Source: Candidatus Parcubacteria bacterium (GTDB lineage Bacteria > Patescibacteria > ABY1 > BM507 > UBA12075). From it: 64,000 nucleotides of DNA. The stretch is from NCBI GenBank assembly GCA_002869165.1, contig PKTK01000003.1, positions 62,001 to 126,000 of the forward strand, in the 5' to 3' direction. The notes beneath the pieces were generated by a model. That model saw nothing but the letters and a program-made list of their open reading frames with translations, was not told the DNA's origin and did no database searches. How positions within the stretch are numbered: the stretch's first letter is position 1; the number at the start of each line of letters is the position of its first letter. This document shows positions 23,508-33,155 of this stretch, piece after piece. The position numbers and the translations under genes are program-made.

Positions 23508-24203
23508 ATGAAATTTGATAAGTTATCTATTATTATTCCGGTATTCAATGAACGAGAAACAATTGAAAAAATTCTTCGAAATATTGAAGAGGCTGATTTA
23601 GGAGTTGAGAAGGAACTTATCATTGTTGATGATGGTTCGGTGGATGGCACAAGAGAAATACTTGAAGGACTTGAATATAAGTACAGAATAATTTACCACG
23701 ACAAGAATAGGGGAAAGGGAGCAGCAATGCGAACTGGCATAGATTCAGCAACAGGAGACTTTATAGTTCCTCAGGATGCAGACACCGAATATGACCCGCT
23801 AGATCTTCGAGCTTTGATTGAAAGCGCTAAGCATAATAAGGCAAAAGCAGTATTTGGTTCAAGAAGACTTGGAAGAGCCAAGAAGAAAAACGTAAAAGCA
23901 GGTTGGTCTTATTATTTGGGAGGAGTGATGCTTACTTGGATTACAAACATTCTTTATGGCACACGTATCACCGATGAGCCTACTTGCTATAAGTTGGTAG
24001 ACAGAGAACTTATAAGTAGCTTCGAGATTGAATCGCAAGGCTTTGAGTATTGTCCAGAAGTGACTGCGAAGATTGCTAAGAGGAAAATTAAAATACATGA
24101 AGTGCCTATTTCATATAATCCTAGAAGTATAGCAGGGGGAAAGAAGATAAGACCTAAGGATGGTTTAGTTGCAATTTGGACATTATTAAGATATAGACTT
24201 TAA
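23508..24203 (+). CDS. GT2 family glycosyltransferase (dolichyl-phosphate mannose synthase-like)
   Basis: 231 aa from ATG 23508 (MKFDKLSIIIPVFNERETIE). Motifs are IIVDDGSVDGTREIL and DFIVPQDADTEYDPLD (the metal-binding D-x-D type) and the acceptor-side RRLGRAKKK. The size and the late motif GSRRL...YLGGVMLTWITN fit the soluble DPM1-like subgroup, which loads a sugar on polyprenyl phosphate for GT-C enzymes such as that at 24778. Confidence 0.87.
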   Translation: MKFDKLSIIIPVFNERETIEKILRNIEEADLGVEKELIIVDDGSVDGTREILEGLEYKYRIIYHDKNRGKGAAMRTGIDSATGDFIVPQDADTEYDPLDLRALIESAKHNKAKAVFGSRRLGRAKKKNVKAGWSYYLGGVMLTWITNILYGTRITDEPTCYKLVDRELISSFEIESQGFEYCPEVTAKIAKRKIKIHEVPISYNPRSIAGGKKIRPKDGLVAIWTLLRYRL

Positions 24204-24204
24204 T

Positions 24205-24774
24205 ATGGCAAGAAAAGAATTCAATAGACTTGATAAATTTATAAGTTATTTAAGACTGATAAAAATAAAAAAATATATTAAGAAAAATTCAAGTATATGT
24301 GATTTTGGGTGTGGTAATGGGGATTTGTTGGTAAAATTGCATGAAGAATTTGACTTTAAATTGGCGATTGGTGTTGACGCCTTTGCTAGTTTAAGCGAAC
24401 ACAAGAAAATAAAATTTATTAAGAAAGATATTAGTGACACAGGTTTGGAGGATGAGGAATACGACACATTGTTAATGCTGGCTCTTATTGAGCATATTGA
24501 TTTAAATAAAGTGGACAAAGTATTATCTGAGGCATATAGAATAATTAAACCTGGTGGAAAGATTATTTTGACCACACCAACTCCAATAGCAAAACCAGTA
24601 CTAGAGTTTATGGCATTTAAATTAAAAATTATTTCTAGTGACGAAATAAAAGACCATAAACACTATTATTCTCTTGGTGAATTAAGCAACTTATTGATAA
24701 AAAGAAATTTTAAAAAAGTAAGTACAAAGCATTTTCAATTTAGAATGAATGCATTATATGTATTTGAGAAGTAG
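24205..24774 (+). CDS. SAM-dependent methyltransferase
   Basis: 189 aa. Motif I is ICDFGCGNGDLLVKLH, the acidic loop is IGVDAFASL, and ALIEHIDLNKVDKVLSEAYRIIKPGGKIILTTPTP completes the class I fold. It starts 1 bp after the GT2 gene and ends 3 bp before the membrane protein gene. Confidence 0.85.
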   Translation: MARKEFNRLDKFISYLRLIKIKKYIKKNSSICDFGCGNGDLLVKLHEEFDFKLAIGVDAFASLSEHKKIKFIKKDISDTGLEDEEYDTLLMLALIEHIDLNKVDKVLSEAYRIIKPGGKIILTTPTPIAKPVLEFMAFKLKIISSDEIKDHKHYYSLGELSNLLIKRNFKKVSTKHFQFRMNALYVFEK

Positions 24775-24777
24775 GAT

Positions 24778-26202
24778 ATGAATTATCAGGATATTACAAA
24801 GAAAATAAGGGAATATAAATATTGGATATTACTAATTTTTGTTTTTATTTTAGTTAGAATAATTGTTGCAGTTGCTTATTATTTTGCAAATCTTGATATC
24901 GGTGGCTGGAATAACATATATGCTTATACTGACCTTTCTTACAATGTTGTTACAATGAAGCACCTGTTTAAGGCGACTTGTGGAGGCCTGCCATTTTATT
25001 TCGTGTTTACTTCATTTGTGCAAGCAATATATGATAGTCATTGGTCTGTATATGTAGCGCAAATATTTGCAACTTTTTTTACATTTTATTTTAGCTATAA
25101 ATCAATTAGATTGTATTTCTCAAAAAATGTTGCTGTGGCAACTTTGTTGTTGTTGGTGATTGACCCTTTTTATGCTTGGTATAATTTTATGTTTGCTAGT
25201 GGTAACCTTTTTTGTTTGTTTTTTGCTAGTGGTCTTTATAATTTTTTGTTGTTTATTAGAAATAAACAAACAAAAAATCTTGTTTATTTTAGTCTTTTGA
25301 TTTCTATTTCTGTTTTAGTAAGAGCTACAGGCATATTATTGATACAAGTTTTTTCAGTTATCTTTATAATATTATTTTTTTATTATAAGTTTTTTGAAAA
25401 AGAAAAAAATTTTTTTGGGGTTAAAACTTTACTGTTATCAATTTTATTTATGAATTTTTGCTATGCTTTATTTGTGGGTGGAGCGGTTATAAAAAATAAA
25501 ATTGACTACAATGATTATCGCTTGGCCCCGGACTTAATGACTAATGTTTATTTTTTTAATGTACCAGAGTTATTATCTCTCCAAGAAGGCATCAGTAATG
25601 GTGAGGCAAGAAAAAGACTTACTGATATAGCTAGTCGAGAAATTGATTTTAATATAACTAACATAGGCGATTGCAATAGTATGGGGCAGGAGAAATTTAA
25701 CTTATTTCTTGACTATGTAAATAAAGAAGGGAAGAAATATATTTGGGAGAATTGGTTTGCTTATTCAAAAATTCATTTTTATAAAATGATACCCTATTAT
25801 CTGCAATCAGGATATTTTCAGATGTATGAAGGTTATTTTGGTTCAAAGAAAAAACCAAATATTAGCTCTGCAATAATGAATGGTGAGATAAAGGTGGTAT
25901 TTGATTTTGTAAAGAAGTTTAATGCACCTGTTGCAATTTATTTCTTTGGTATAGCGTATTGGGGTCTAGCATCTTTTTCAATGTTTTTTACTTTAATATA
26001 TTCCTGGTTTAAGGACAGGGAAAAGTTTGTATATATATTAATAATTAATATTTTAACTTTATATTTGGCTTTTACGGTTTCGCCATTTATTATGCCTAGA
26101 TACAAGATCATTGCTTATCCTTTTTTCTTGCTATCTTTGATGTATTTTATTAGCATTGTGTTGAATTATATAAAATCACATAAAATAAGAGAAAAACTAT
26201 GA
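24778..26202 (+). CDS. Polytopic membrane protein, probable GT-C glycosyltransferase
   Basis: 474 aa with about ten hydrophobic segments. The order of an N-terminal membrane helix, an extracellular loop with aromatic residues, LLLVIDPFYAWYNFMFASGN and the C-terminal helices resembles GT39/GT83-type mannosyltransferase-like proteins. These use polyprenyl-phosphate sugars at the outer face of the membrane. It sits between two DPM1-like GT2 genes, which supports this reading. Its stop overlaps the next start by 4 bp. Confidence 0.65.
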   Translation: MNYQDITKKIREYKYWILLIFVFILVRIIVAVAYYFANLDIGGWNNIYAYTDLSYNVVTMKHLFKATCGGLPFYFVFTSFVQAIYDSHWSVYVAQIFATFFTFYFSYKSIRLYFSKNVAVATLLLLVIDPFYAWYNFMFASGNLFCLFFASGLYNFLLFIRNKQTKNLVYFSLLISISVLVRATGILLIQVFSVIFIILFFYYKFFEKEKNFFGVKTLLLSILFMNFCYALFVGGAVIKNKIDYNDYRLAPDLMTNVYFFNVPELLSLQEGISNGEARKRLTDIASREIDFNITNIGDCNSMGQEKFNLFLDYVNKEGKKYIWENWFAYSKIHFYKMIPYYLQSGYFQMYEGYFGSKKKPNISSAIMNGEIKVVFDFVKKFNAPVAIYFFGIAYWGLASFSMFFTLIYSWFKDREKFVYILIINILTLYLAFTVSPFIMPRYKIIAYPFFLLSLMYFISIVLNYIKSHKIREKL

Positions 26203-26873
26203 AAATTTCTATAGTATTACCAATTTATAATGAAGAAAAAAACATCCCTATTCTTTATCAAGAGTTAAAAGAGGTATTCAATAAAACGGGCTTTGACTAT
26301 GAGATAATTGCAGTTAATGATGGATCAAAAGATAAGTCTTGGTTAGAAATGAAAAATATTTCTGAAACTGATAGAAAGTATAAGTTGATAAATTTTAAAT
26401 ATAATTTTGGTCAGACCTCTGCCTTAGCTGCTGGCATTAAGCTAGCAAGTGGAGATGTAATAATTCCTATGGATTCAGACTTACAAAACGATCCGGCTGA
26501 TATCCCAATATTTATAGACAAAATAAACGAAGGCTATGATGTAGTATCCGGTTGGAGACAGAAAAGATGGAAGGGAAACATGTTTTCAAGAAAAATCCCG
26601 TCTGTTATAGCTAATTGGTTGATCGCTTTTATTACAGGAATAAAAATTCATGATAATGGTTGCACAATGAAAGCTTATAAGAGAGAAATAATTCAAGGTG
26701 TTAACCTATATGGAGAAATGCACAGATTTGTTGCTGCATATGCTTCTTGGAGAGGAGGTAGGGTGATTGAAATCATTGTAAATAGTCGCGAGAGAAAATA
26801 CGGAAATACTAATTATGGTATCTCAAGAACATTTAAGGTTTTACTTGACTTAATTGTGTTTAAATTTATGTAA
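26199..26873 (+). CDS. GT2 glycosyltransferase, catalytic part, cut by an in-frame TAA
   Basis: 224 aa to TAA at 26871-26873. The catalytic GT2 domain is complete: ISIVLPIYNEEKNIPILYQ, IIAVNDGSKDKSW, NFGQTSALAAG and IIPMDSDLQNDPADI. It ends KVLLDLIVFKFM, where related proteins continue straight into two membrane helices. That continuation is present in the same frame after the stop (26880-27146), so the gene is split by one nonsense codon. The soluble domain alone could keep some activity but would lose its membrane anchor. Confidence 0.88.
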   Translation: MKISIVLPIYNEEKNIPILYQELKEVFNKTGFDYEIIAVNDGSKDKSWLEMKNISETDRKYKLINFKYNFGQTSALAAGIKLASGDVIIPMDSDLQNDPADIPIFIDKINEGYDVVSGWRQKRWKGNMFSRKIPSVIANWLIAFITGIKIHDNGCTMKAYKREIIQGVNLYGEMHRFVAAYASWRGGRVIEIIVNSRERKYGNTNYGISRTFKVLLDLIVFKFM

Positions 26874-26879
26874 AAATAT

Positions 26880-27146
26880 ATGAACAGGCCAATGCATTTT
26901 TTTGGTGGCCTGGGCTTTGCATCAATTTTTTTAGGTATTTTGGCAGGCTTAATATCAATCATTTTTAAGATTATTAAATATAAAACCATGATTGAAACCC
27001 CTCTACCAGTTTTGGCTGCTTTGTTTATCATAGTTGGAGTTCAGCTTGTTGTTATGGGAGTTATTGCTGAAATGAATATGCGAATATATTATGAAGCTCA
27101 AAAAAAGAGTCCATATGTAATAGATAAGAAAATTAATTTTGAATAG
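26880..27146 (+). CDS. C-terminal membrane part of the split GT2 glycosyltransferase
   Basis: 88 aa in the same frame as 26199-26873, two codons after its TAA. NRPMHFFGGLGFASIFLG is the conserved R-P-x-H-F-F-G motif that begins the two C-terminal membrane helices in GT2 enzymes acting on undecaprenyl phosphate. The full protein would be about 315 aa, the normal family length. Confidence 0.82.
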   Translation: MNRPMHFFGGLGFASIFLGILAGLISIIFKIIKYKTMIETPLPVLAALFIIVGVQLVVMGVIAEMNMRIYYEAQKKSPYVIDKKINFE

Positions 27147-27147
27147 T

Positions 27148-29055
27148 ATGTGTGGTATAGCCGGCTTCTACGGGAAGGGTAGTAGTGACAATTTACTTAA
27201 GATGACTGATGCATTAGAGCATCGGGGCCCTGATGATAGAGGGCATTTTAGTGATGGCTTGGTCGGGCTTGGGCAGAGGCGTCTGTCTATTATTGATACT
27301 AGCAGAAATGGGCATCAACCAATGAGTAATGAAGATGAGTCTGTTTGGATTGTGTTTAATGGTGAGATATATAATTTTTTGTCATTGAAAGACAGACTTA
27401 AACAAAAGCATTGTTTTAAAAGCAGTAGTGACACAGAGGTTATTTTACATTTATATGAGGAAATAGGTGAAGAAGTTTTTTCTTTGCTTGAGGGAATGTT
27501 TGCAATTGCTATATATGACAAAGAAAAGGAAGAATTGTTCTTAGCAAGAGATAGAATGGGTAAGAAACCTCTTTACTATCATCTGAATGGTAATTCTATT
27601 ATTTTCGCTTCAGAGCTAAAAGCATTGGTTAAACATAGAGATTTTGTCAAAGAGTTGAATCATGAATCGCTTAAAATGTATTTGTTTTATGAGTATATAC
27701 CGACCCCCAATTCAATATACAAGAATACTTACAAACTTGAACCAGCAACTTATTTAAAATTTAAACACGGTAAACAAAGCAAACGAAGATTTTGGAACAT
27801 GTCATTTTCCAGACAAGAAGTTGGTAACGAAAAAGAGGCTTTGCTAAAACTAGACACAGCTATAAACGATTCAGTGAAAGACAGACTGGTGAGTGATGTT
27901 CCTCTTGGGATTCTTCTAAGTGGAGGCATAGATTCTAGTGCTATATGTTATTATGCGCAAAAAAATAGCAGCAGTAAGGTTAAGACTTTTTCAATAGGGT
28001 TCAAGGAATCAAGTTTTGACGAATCAAACTACGCTAGAGAGGTTGCGAATCATCTTGGAACAGATCATCACGAAGCAATTTTGAGCGCCAATGATTCAAT
28101 TGACTTGATTGAAAAAATCGGAGATGTATTAGATGAACCAATGGCAGATCAGTCTATTTTGCCTACTTATCTTTTGTCGAGATTTACTAAAGAAAACGTA
28201 ACAGTAGCGCTTGGCGGAGATGGTGGTGACGAGCTTCTTGGAGGCTATGATACTTTTGTAGCACACAGACTAGCCGAGTTTTATGAGAAAATGCCAAGTT
28301 TCATGAGAGGGGAGTGGCTCAAGGACATAAGCTCCAAGCTTCCAACTTCTTTTTCCAATTTAAGTCTAGATTTTAAAATAAAAACATTTTTAGATGGCTT
28401 TGAGGGTGAGAAAAAATACAGAGACGCCAGGTGGATGAAGGCATTTGATGTTAATGAGGGAAGTATGTTTGCAAGTAGACTAAAAGATGAAATAAAGGGC
28501 TTTAATGAATTTTTGCCAATTGATAAATATGGAGAAGAATTTGAGCAAATCAATTCGAGCGTTGGTTTTCAAAAACATTTTAATTTTTTGACTTATCTGT
28601 ATCTTCGAATGTATATGATGGATCAAGTTTTAGTAAAGGTAGATAGGGCCAGCATGGCTAATTCGCTTGAAGTAAGAGCGCCTTTACTTGATTCTAGGGT
28701 TGTTGATCTGTCTCTGAGTCTGTCACACAAGTACAAGCTTAGGCCTTTTGCTTGGCCGTATGTATTCGAGACAAAGTATATTTTCAGAAAATTGATGCAA
28801 GACAAGTTGCCTAATGATATTGTGTGGCGCAAGAAAAAAGGTTTTGGCGTGCCAATGGCTGAGTGGTTGAACGGACCGTTGGAGGAATTGGTAAAAGAGA
28901 AATTGTCCAAAAGAAGAATAGAAGAACAGGGAATATTTGATTATAATTTTGTGAATAATTTAATTACAGACCATAAAAAAAAGAAACAAGACCTAAGAAA
29001 ACCGATTTGGACTTTGTTGATGTTTCAGTTGTGGTTTGATAGATGGATGAAATAA
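27148..29055 (+). CDS. asnB: Glutamine-hydrolysing asparagine synthetase (AsnB type)
   Basis: 635 aa. Start chosen at ATG 27148 because the catalytic Cys must follow Met (MCGIAGFYG). The N-terminal Ntn glutaminase domain has HRGPDDRG and SNEDESVWIVFNGEIYN. The synthetase domain has the PP-loop GILLSGGIDSSAI and LGGDGGDELLGGYD. It forms an amide from a carboxylate, ATP and glutamine. In glycan clusters such proteins often amidate uronic acids rather than aspartate, which may apply here. It starts 1 bp after the GT2 fragment. Confidence 0.93.
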   Translation: MCGIAGFYGKGSSDNLLKMTDALEHRGPDDRGHFSDGLVGLGQRRLSIIDTSRNGHQPMSNEDESVWIVFNGEIYNFLSLKDRLKQKHCFKSSSDTEVILHLYEEIGEEVFSLLEGMFAIAIYDKEKEELFLARDRMGKKPLYYHLNGNSIIFASELKALVKHRDFVKELNHESLKMYLFYEYIPTPNSIYKNTYKLEPATYLKFKHGKQSKRRFWNMSFSRQEVGNEKEALLKLDTAINDSVKDRLVSDVPLGILLSGGIDSSAICYYAQKNSSSKVKTFSIGFKESSFDESNYAREVANHLGTDHHEAILSANDSIDLIEKIGDVLDEPMADQSILPTYLLSRFTKENVTVALGGDGGDELLGGYDTFVAHRLAEFYEKMPSFMRGEWLKDISSKLPTSFSNLSLDFKIKTFLDGFEGEKKYRDARWMKAFDVNEGSMFASRLKDEIKGFNEFLPIDKYGEEFEQINSSVGFQKHFNFLTYLYLRMYMMDQVLVKVDRASMANSLEVRAPLLDSRVVDLSLSLSHKYKLRPFAWPYVFETKYIFRKLMQDKLPNDIVWRKKKGFGVPMAEWLNGPLEELVKEKLSKRRIEEQGIFDYNFVNNLITDHKKKKQDLRKPIWTLLMFQLWFDRWMK

Positions 29056-29060
29056 TTTTT

Positions 29061-29221
29061 GTTACAATTTAAATTGCATTTTAAATTGTAACATTTATAT
29101 TTAGAATTTTTTTTAAATTATTAAAATCATACTTGTTAAAATATGTATTTATTGCTAAAATTTGAAGATAAAATAAAGGCATTATTTAACCATAGAGAAA
29201 CTATGGAATGTTTTATTTTTT
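29061..29221 (+). terminator. Two hairpins after asnB
   Basis: GTTACAATTTAA (29061-29072) and its exact inverse (29081-29092) form a 12-bp AT-rich stem. CCATAG-AGAAA-CTATGG (29190-29206) is followed by AATGTTTTATTTTTT, a T-rich tail. They probably end the upstream operon. The stretch to 29249 holds no gene. Confidence 0.55.
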
Positions 29222-29249
29222 GAATTGATATAGTTTAACTGTATTTTAT

Positions 29250-31163
29250 ATGTTTTTTTTGTTGTTAAAATTAATTTTCTTCGTTTTAATAATAGTTTTT
29301 TTTGCTTGGCAATTTTTACGTGTAGTTTTGAAGCAAAACGAGATATTTTTATTGTTACCTTTTTCATTCGGTTTGGGCATTATCTTCTACACTTTTTTTG
29401 TAAATGTTATTTCTTATTTTATAGATGTGCGAATAAGCTTTTGGTTAGTTTTATTTATAATGTTAGTATTGGCTATTTTTTTGCGATTCAAAAAGAGAAG
29501 CTACTTAATATTGGGTATAGACAAGAAGACTTTTTTAAATATAGCTGTTTTTAGCTTTTTATTTGGCAGCGTATTTGCTTTGATAATATTAAATAATTAT
29601 GCCTATGACGAAGAGTGGCATGTTGGTATAATAGCTACTATCTCAAATGGAAATTTTCCAGTAATGTCTACCTACATTCCAGATATTTTTATGCGGTATC
29701 ATTACGCATTTGATCTTTTCGCTGCGTCATTGAAATCAATTTTGTCTATTTCTGTGGTTTTGTCATCTGACTTGGCAATGATATTGATTTTTTTGCAAAT
29801 ATTTTGGTCAATTTTTGTTGTTGTTAAAAAAATCACTAATAATACTTTAGCCGCCTGGCTTTCATCTTGGTTATTATTTTTTGCAAGTGGTTTTAGATAT
29901 TTAACAGCACTTGAGCAAATAGAATGGTCAAAGGGAAAGTATCTTTGGGATTATGTTGGGCAATTTTTAACAGCCTTTTTCTCAGTAAAGCCTATGAGTC
30001 CAGGGCTATTTCATTCGTTCAGCGTAGATAGTTTGGGTGTGCTAATGTATCATAGACCTACATTGTTTGCGACATTAGTAATGATATTTGTGTTTTGGCT
30101 CATATACCTTGAGCATAAAAGAGGTAAGTTCTTATACCAAATAATACTTGCTTTGTTGTTAGCGTTTTTAGCTCTATCAGCAGAAACATGGTTTGTGTTA
30201 GTTGCGTTTTCTTGGGGTTTGTGGAAGACATTGATTTTATTTAATAGTAAAAACAAAAAGAGTCTTGTGTACACAATAGTATCAGTAACTTTAATTACTT
30301 CTTTTGTAGTAATATTTCAAGGCGGTGTGATTTCAGATATTTTACTTCATGGAGATGAAGGGACGACTGATGAAAGCATGGGAACTTTTGTTGTTCGTAA
30401 AGTGCCGGGTCTTATATCTTATGGAATTATATATCCATTTACAGAATTCAAGTCTTGGGTAGTTTTGTTTTTGGAGTGGGGTGTTGTACTCATGTTGTTT
30501 CCTTTTGTTATAAGGCATGCGATAAAAAAGAAAGATGTTTTGCTTTATTATTTTTTAACAATTGTTTTTGTCGCTCTTTCGATTGGTTTTTGGTTGGATT
30601 ATCCAGTGGCAAGCAGAGACTTGGTGCGAGTAAATCATTTAGCATTTTTTATAATGTCTATATTAGCAGGGATGTATTTACCTTATTTATTAAAAGAAAG
30701 AAAAAAAATATTAGCTTTTGTTATTATAATTATTTCTATTTCTCCTCTAATGTATAACCTTCGAATAATACCAGCTAAATTGCAAGCAAAAAATATTCAG
30801 ATTAGTTATCCTGATAGAGAAAATGAATATTTAGTATCCAAGGAAATAAAAAAATATTTAATTGAAGAAGGGGCAGTGCTCACCGCCACGCCTTACATGA
30901 TAATTCCTTATTGGGAGAGACAGGTATATTGGGGAAACCCAGAGGTTGATGTTGTGTTTAATAGGGAAGTTGATAATAATTTCAAGAAACTAATAGAAGA
31001 AAAGGATTTGAATTATATACGATCCAGGGGTGTTAAATATATTTATGTAAATAAAAAATTTAAAGAGCTAGTTGGTAATTATTTTATTGAGAATAATAAA
31101 GACAGTTTAGAGGAAGTGTATAATAAAGACAATGAGTATGTGGTATATAAAATAGATAAATAA
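29250..31163 (+). CDS. Large polytopic membrane protein, probable GT-C glycosyltransferase
   Basis: 637 aa. About twelve hydrophobic segments are followed by a soluble C-terminal domain of about 130 aa. The first external loop contains NNYAYDEEWHVGIIAT, with acidic residues as in the catalytic loop of GT-C enzymes. The end, DSLEEVYNKDNEYVVYKI, is similar to the end of the split membrane protein at 37928-39676 (YDFVEEIYNKNNIFLYKI). Role: transfer of a sugar from a polyprenyl-phosphate donor at the outer membrane face, or O-antigen-like processing; this is inference. Confidence 0.6.
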   Translation: MFFLLLKLIFFVLIIVFFAWQFLRVVLKQNEIFLLLPFSFGLGIIFYTFFVNVISYFIDVRISFWLVLFIMLVLAIFLRFKKRSYLILGIDKKTFLNIAVFSFLFGSVFALIILNNYAYDEEWHVGIIATISNGNFPVMSTYIPDIFMRYHYAFDLFAASLKSILSISVVLSSDLAMILIFLQIFWSIFVVVKKITNNTLAAWLSSWLLFFASGFRYLTALEQIEWSKGKYLWDYVGQFLTAFFSVKPMSPGLFHSFSVDSLGVLMYHRPTLFATLVMIFVFWLIYLEHKRGKFLYQIILALLLAFLALSAETWFVLVAFSWGLWKTLILFNSKNKKSLVYTIVSVTLITSFVVIFQGGVISDILLHGDEGTTDESMGTFVVRKVPGLISYGIIYPFTEFKSWVVLFLEWGVVLMLFPFVIRHAIKKKDVLLYYFLTIVFVALSIGFWLDYPVASRDLVRVNHLAFFIMSILAGMYLPYLLKERKKILAFVIIIISISPLMYNLRIIPAKLQAKNIQISYPDRENEYLVSKEIKKYLIEEGAVLTATPYMIIPYWERQVYWGNPEVDVVFNREVDNNFKKLIEEKDLNYIRSRGVKYIYVNKKFKELVGNYFIENNKDSLEEVYNKDNEYVVYKIDK

Positions 31164-31173
31164 ATAATATTTT

Positions 31174-32001
31174 ATGCAAAAAAATATAAACGACAAGCCT
31201 ACTGCTGATGCTTTTGCTGATTCATGGAACAATCTCCCGTTAGGATCCGTGTATGATGAGTACCAATTCAAAGATTTGATTGAACCAATGACGAAAAAAG
31301 ATATAGAAGGAAAAAGAGTATTGGAAATGGGGTGTGGAAACGCTAGTTTGATGATGATGATAGCAAATTGGTCCCCAGAGCTATTGGTTGGAGTTGATTT
31401 AGGAGACTCTGTGAAATCTGCAGAGAAGAACATGAAAATGATTTCTTATAAGAATTGGAAAATAGAGCAATCAGATTTAACAGAATATACTTCTAATGGC
31501 TTCGATTTTGTATATTGTATAGGAGTGCTACATCATTTAAAGGATCCAAAAAAAGGATTTGATGCAGTAGTAAGTAATACAAATTCAGGGGGAGGGTTTC
31601 ATTGTTGGGTTTATGCTTATGAAGGGAATGCTATTATTCGCTATATTGTAGACCCTATTAGAAAAGTTTCTTGCAAGCTCCCTTGGTGGATTACTAAATA
31701 TTTTATTGCCACCCCTTTGGTTGTCCCATATTATTTTTATGCAAAATTTCTTAAAAGGTTTAACCAAGTTTCATTATTTAAAAAATTGCCTTTATATCAA
31801 TATAGTCAATGGATTGCAAAGAGAGAGTTTTTGTTTTTTAGACATGTTGCGTTCGATCAATTGGTAACACCTCAGACAACTTATATTAAGAAGACTACAA
31901 TCCAGAAGTGGCTTAATGATAATTCTGAAATAAAAAATGATTCAATATATATAATAATGAGAAATGGTAATTCTTGGAAATTTGGGGGAAAGAAAAAATA
32001 A
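31174..32001 (+). CDS. SAM-dependent methyltransferase
   Basis: 275 aa. VLEMGCGNASLMMMIANW is motif I, LVGVDLGDSVKSAEKNM motif II, and YCIGVLHHLKDPKKGFDAVVS follows. An extra C-terminal region of about 110 aa contains FFRHVAFDQLVTPQTTYI, which is seen in methyltransferases of glycan clusters. The next gene starts 2 bp downstream. Confidence 0.83.
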   Translation: MQKNINDKPTADAFADSWNNLPLGSVYDEYQFKDLIEPMTKKDIEGKRVLEMGCGNASLMMMIANWSPELLVGVDLGDSVKSAEKNMKMISYKNWKIEQSDLTEYTSNGFDFVYCIGVLHHLKDPKKGFDAVVSNTNSGGGFHCWVYAYEGNAIIRYIVDPIRKVSCKLPWWITKYFIATPLVVPYYFYAKFLKRFNQVSLFKKLPLYQYSQWIAKREFLFFRHVAFDQLVTPQTTYIKKTTIQKWLNDNSEIKNDSIYIIMRNGNSWKFGGKKK

Positions 32002-32003
32002 TT

Positions 32004-32741
32004 ATGAAACTATTATTATTTAATTATGAATATCCACCTTTGGGAGGAGGGGCAGGAAATTCAACAATGAGTATTGCAAAAGCTTATTCAAAACTTGGGC
32101 ACGATGTTTTGGTGGTTACGACTTGGTTCGAGGGATTACCAGAAGAAGATATGGCAAATAATATGAAGGTGCTTAGAGTAAAGTCTAGAAGAAAGAGGAA
32201 GGATAGATCTAATCCGTTGGAGATGTTGGATTATGTGGGAAAAACAAAAAAACTGAAAAATATTATAAAACAATTTAACCCTGATTTTTCAATTGGTTTT
32301 ATGGCTTTACCGTCTGGATTATCATCATATTATTATTTTAAGACTCAAAATATTCCTTATATTATTTCAGTACAAGGAGGTGATGTTCCAGGATTTTTGC
32401 CAGATATTAAGAGCCTTAGAATTTTCCAGTATTTATCAATGCCTTTAACAAAAAAAATATGGAAGAATTCGATTAAAGTAGTGGCTAATAGTAGAGGTCT
32501 TATGCAATTAGCTCAGAAAACGGGTGATAAAATTAATATTAAAACAAATTTTTATCCAAATGGTATTGATTTGAATTTTTTTAAACCAATAGATAAAAAA
32601 AATGAAATAGTGAAGATACTTTTTGTTGGTAGATTCTACTCTCAAAAAGGATTGAACTATTTATTGGAATCTATAAATATTTTAAAAGAAAGTAAATTAA
32701 GTAAAAAGTTTTGTCTTGAGTTGGTGGGCGATGGACCATAA
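32004..32741 (+). CDS. GT4 glycosyltransferase, N-terminal part, cut by an in-frame TAA
   Basis: 245 aa from ATG 32004 (MKLLLFNYEYPPLGGGAGN, the classic GT4 start). It contains VGRFYSQKGLNYLLESINIL and stops at LELVGDGP, where the family motif G-D-G-P is always followed by the second half of the donor domain. That half continues in the same frame at 32748-33155, so TAA at 32739-32741 is a nonsense codon in an intact gene of about 384 codons. Confidence 0.88.
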   Translation: MKLLLFNYEYPPLGGGAGNSTMSIAKAYSKLGHDVLVVTTWFEGLPEEDMANNMKVLRVKSRRKRKDRSNPLEMLDYVGKTKKLKNIIKQFNPDFSIGFMALPSGLSSYYYFKTQNIPYIISVQGGDVPGFLPDIKSLRIFQYLSMPLTKKIWKNSIKVVANSRGLMQLAQKTGDKINIKTNFYPNGIDLNFFKPIDKKNEIVKILFVGRFYSQKGLNYLLESINILKESKLSKKFCLELVGDGP

Positions 32742-32747
32742 AAATCA

Positions 32748-33155
32748 ATGATACTATCAATGGTTGATAAGTATAAATTACATGATTATGTAAAAATAAT
32801 TCCCTGGTGTAATAAAGAAGATCTACTTAAAAAATATCAAAATGCTGACTTGTTTGTATTATCTTCTCACGAAGAAGGGATGCCAAATGTAATTTCTGAA
32901 GCAATGGCTTGTGGTTTGCCCATAGTTTCTACTAGGGTTAGGGGGAGTGAGGAATTGGTAAAAGATGGAGAAAATGGTTATTTGATAGAACCAAAAAACA
33001 GTGAACAACTGGCAGATAAGATTCAGAAACTTATTGAAGATGATGCGCTTAGAAATAATTTTTCAAAAAAAAGTTTAGAAATAATTTCTAATTATAGCTG
33101 GGAAAATGTAGCTAATTATTATATAGAAGTATTTAAAAATAATAAAAATAAATGA
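32748..33155 (+). CDS. C-terminal donor-binding part of the split GT4 glycosyltransferase
   Basis: 135 aa, in frame with 32004-32741. It has VKIIPWCNKEDLLKKYQNA and the E-x7-E donor motif EEGMPNVISEAMACGLPIVS. Alone it lacks the acceptor domain. Its stop overlaps the next start by 4 bp. Confidence 0.85.
   Translation: MILSMVDKYKLHDYVKIIPWCNKEDLLKKYQNADLFVLSSHEEGMPNVISEAMACGLPIVSTRVRGSEELVKDGENGYLIEPKNSEQLADKIQKLIEDDALRNNFSKKSLEIISNYSWENVANYYIEVFKNNKNK

Noticed and set aside
27139..27147. TTG start three codons before asnB
   Set aside because: The glutaminase needs Cys directly after the initiator Met, so ATG 27148 is the start.
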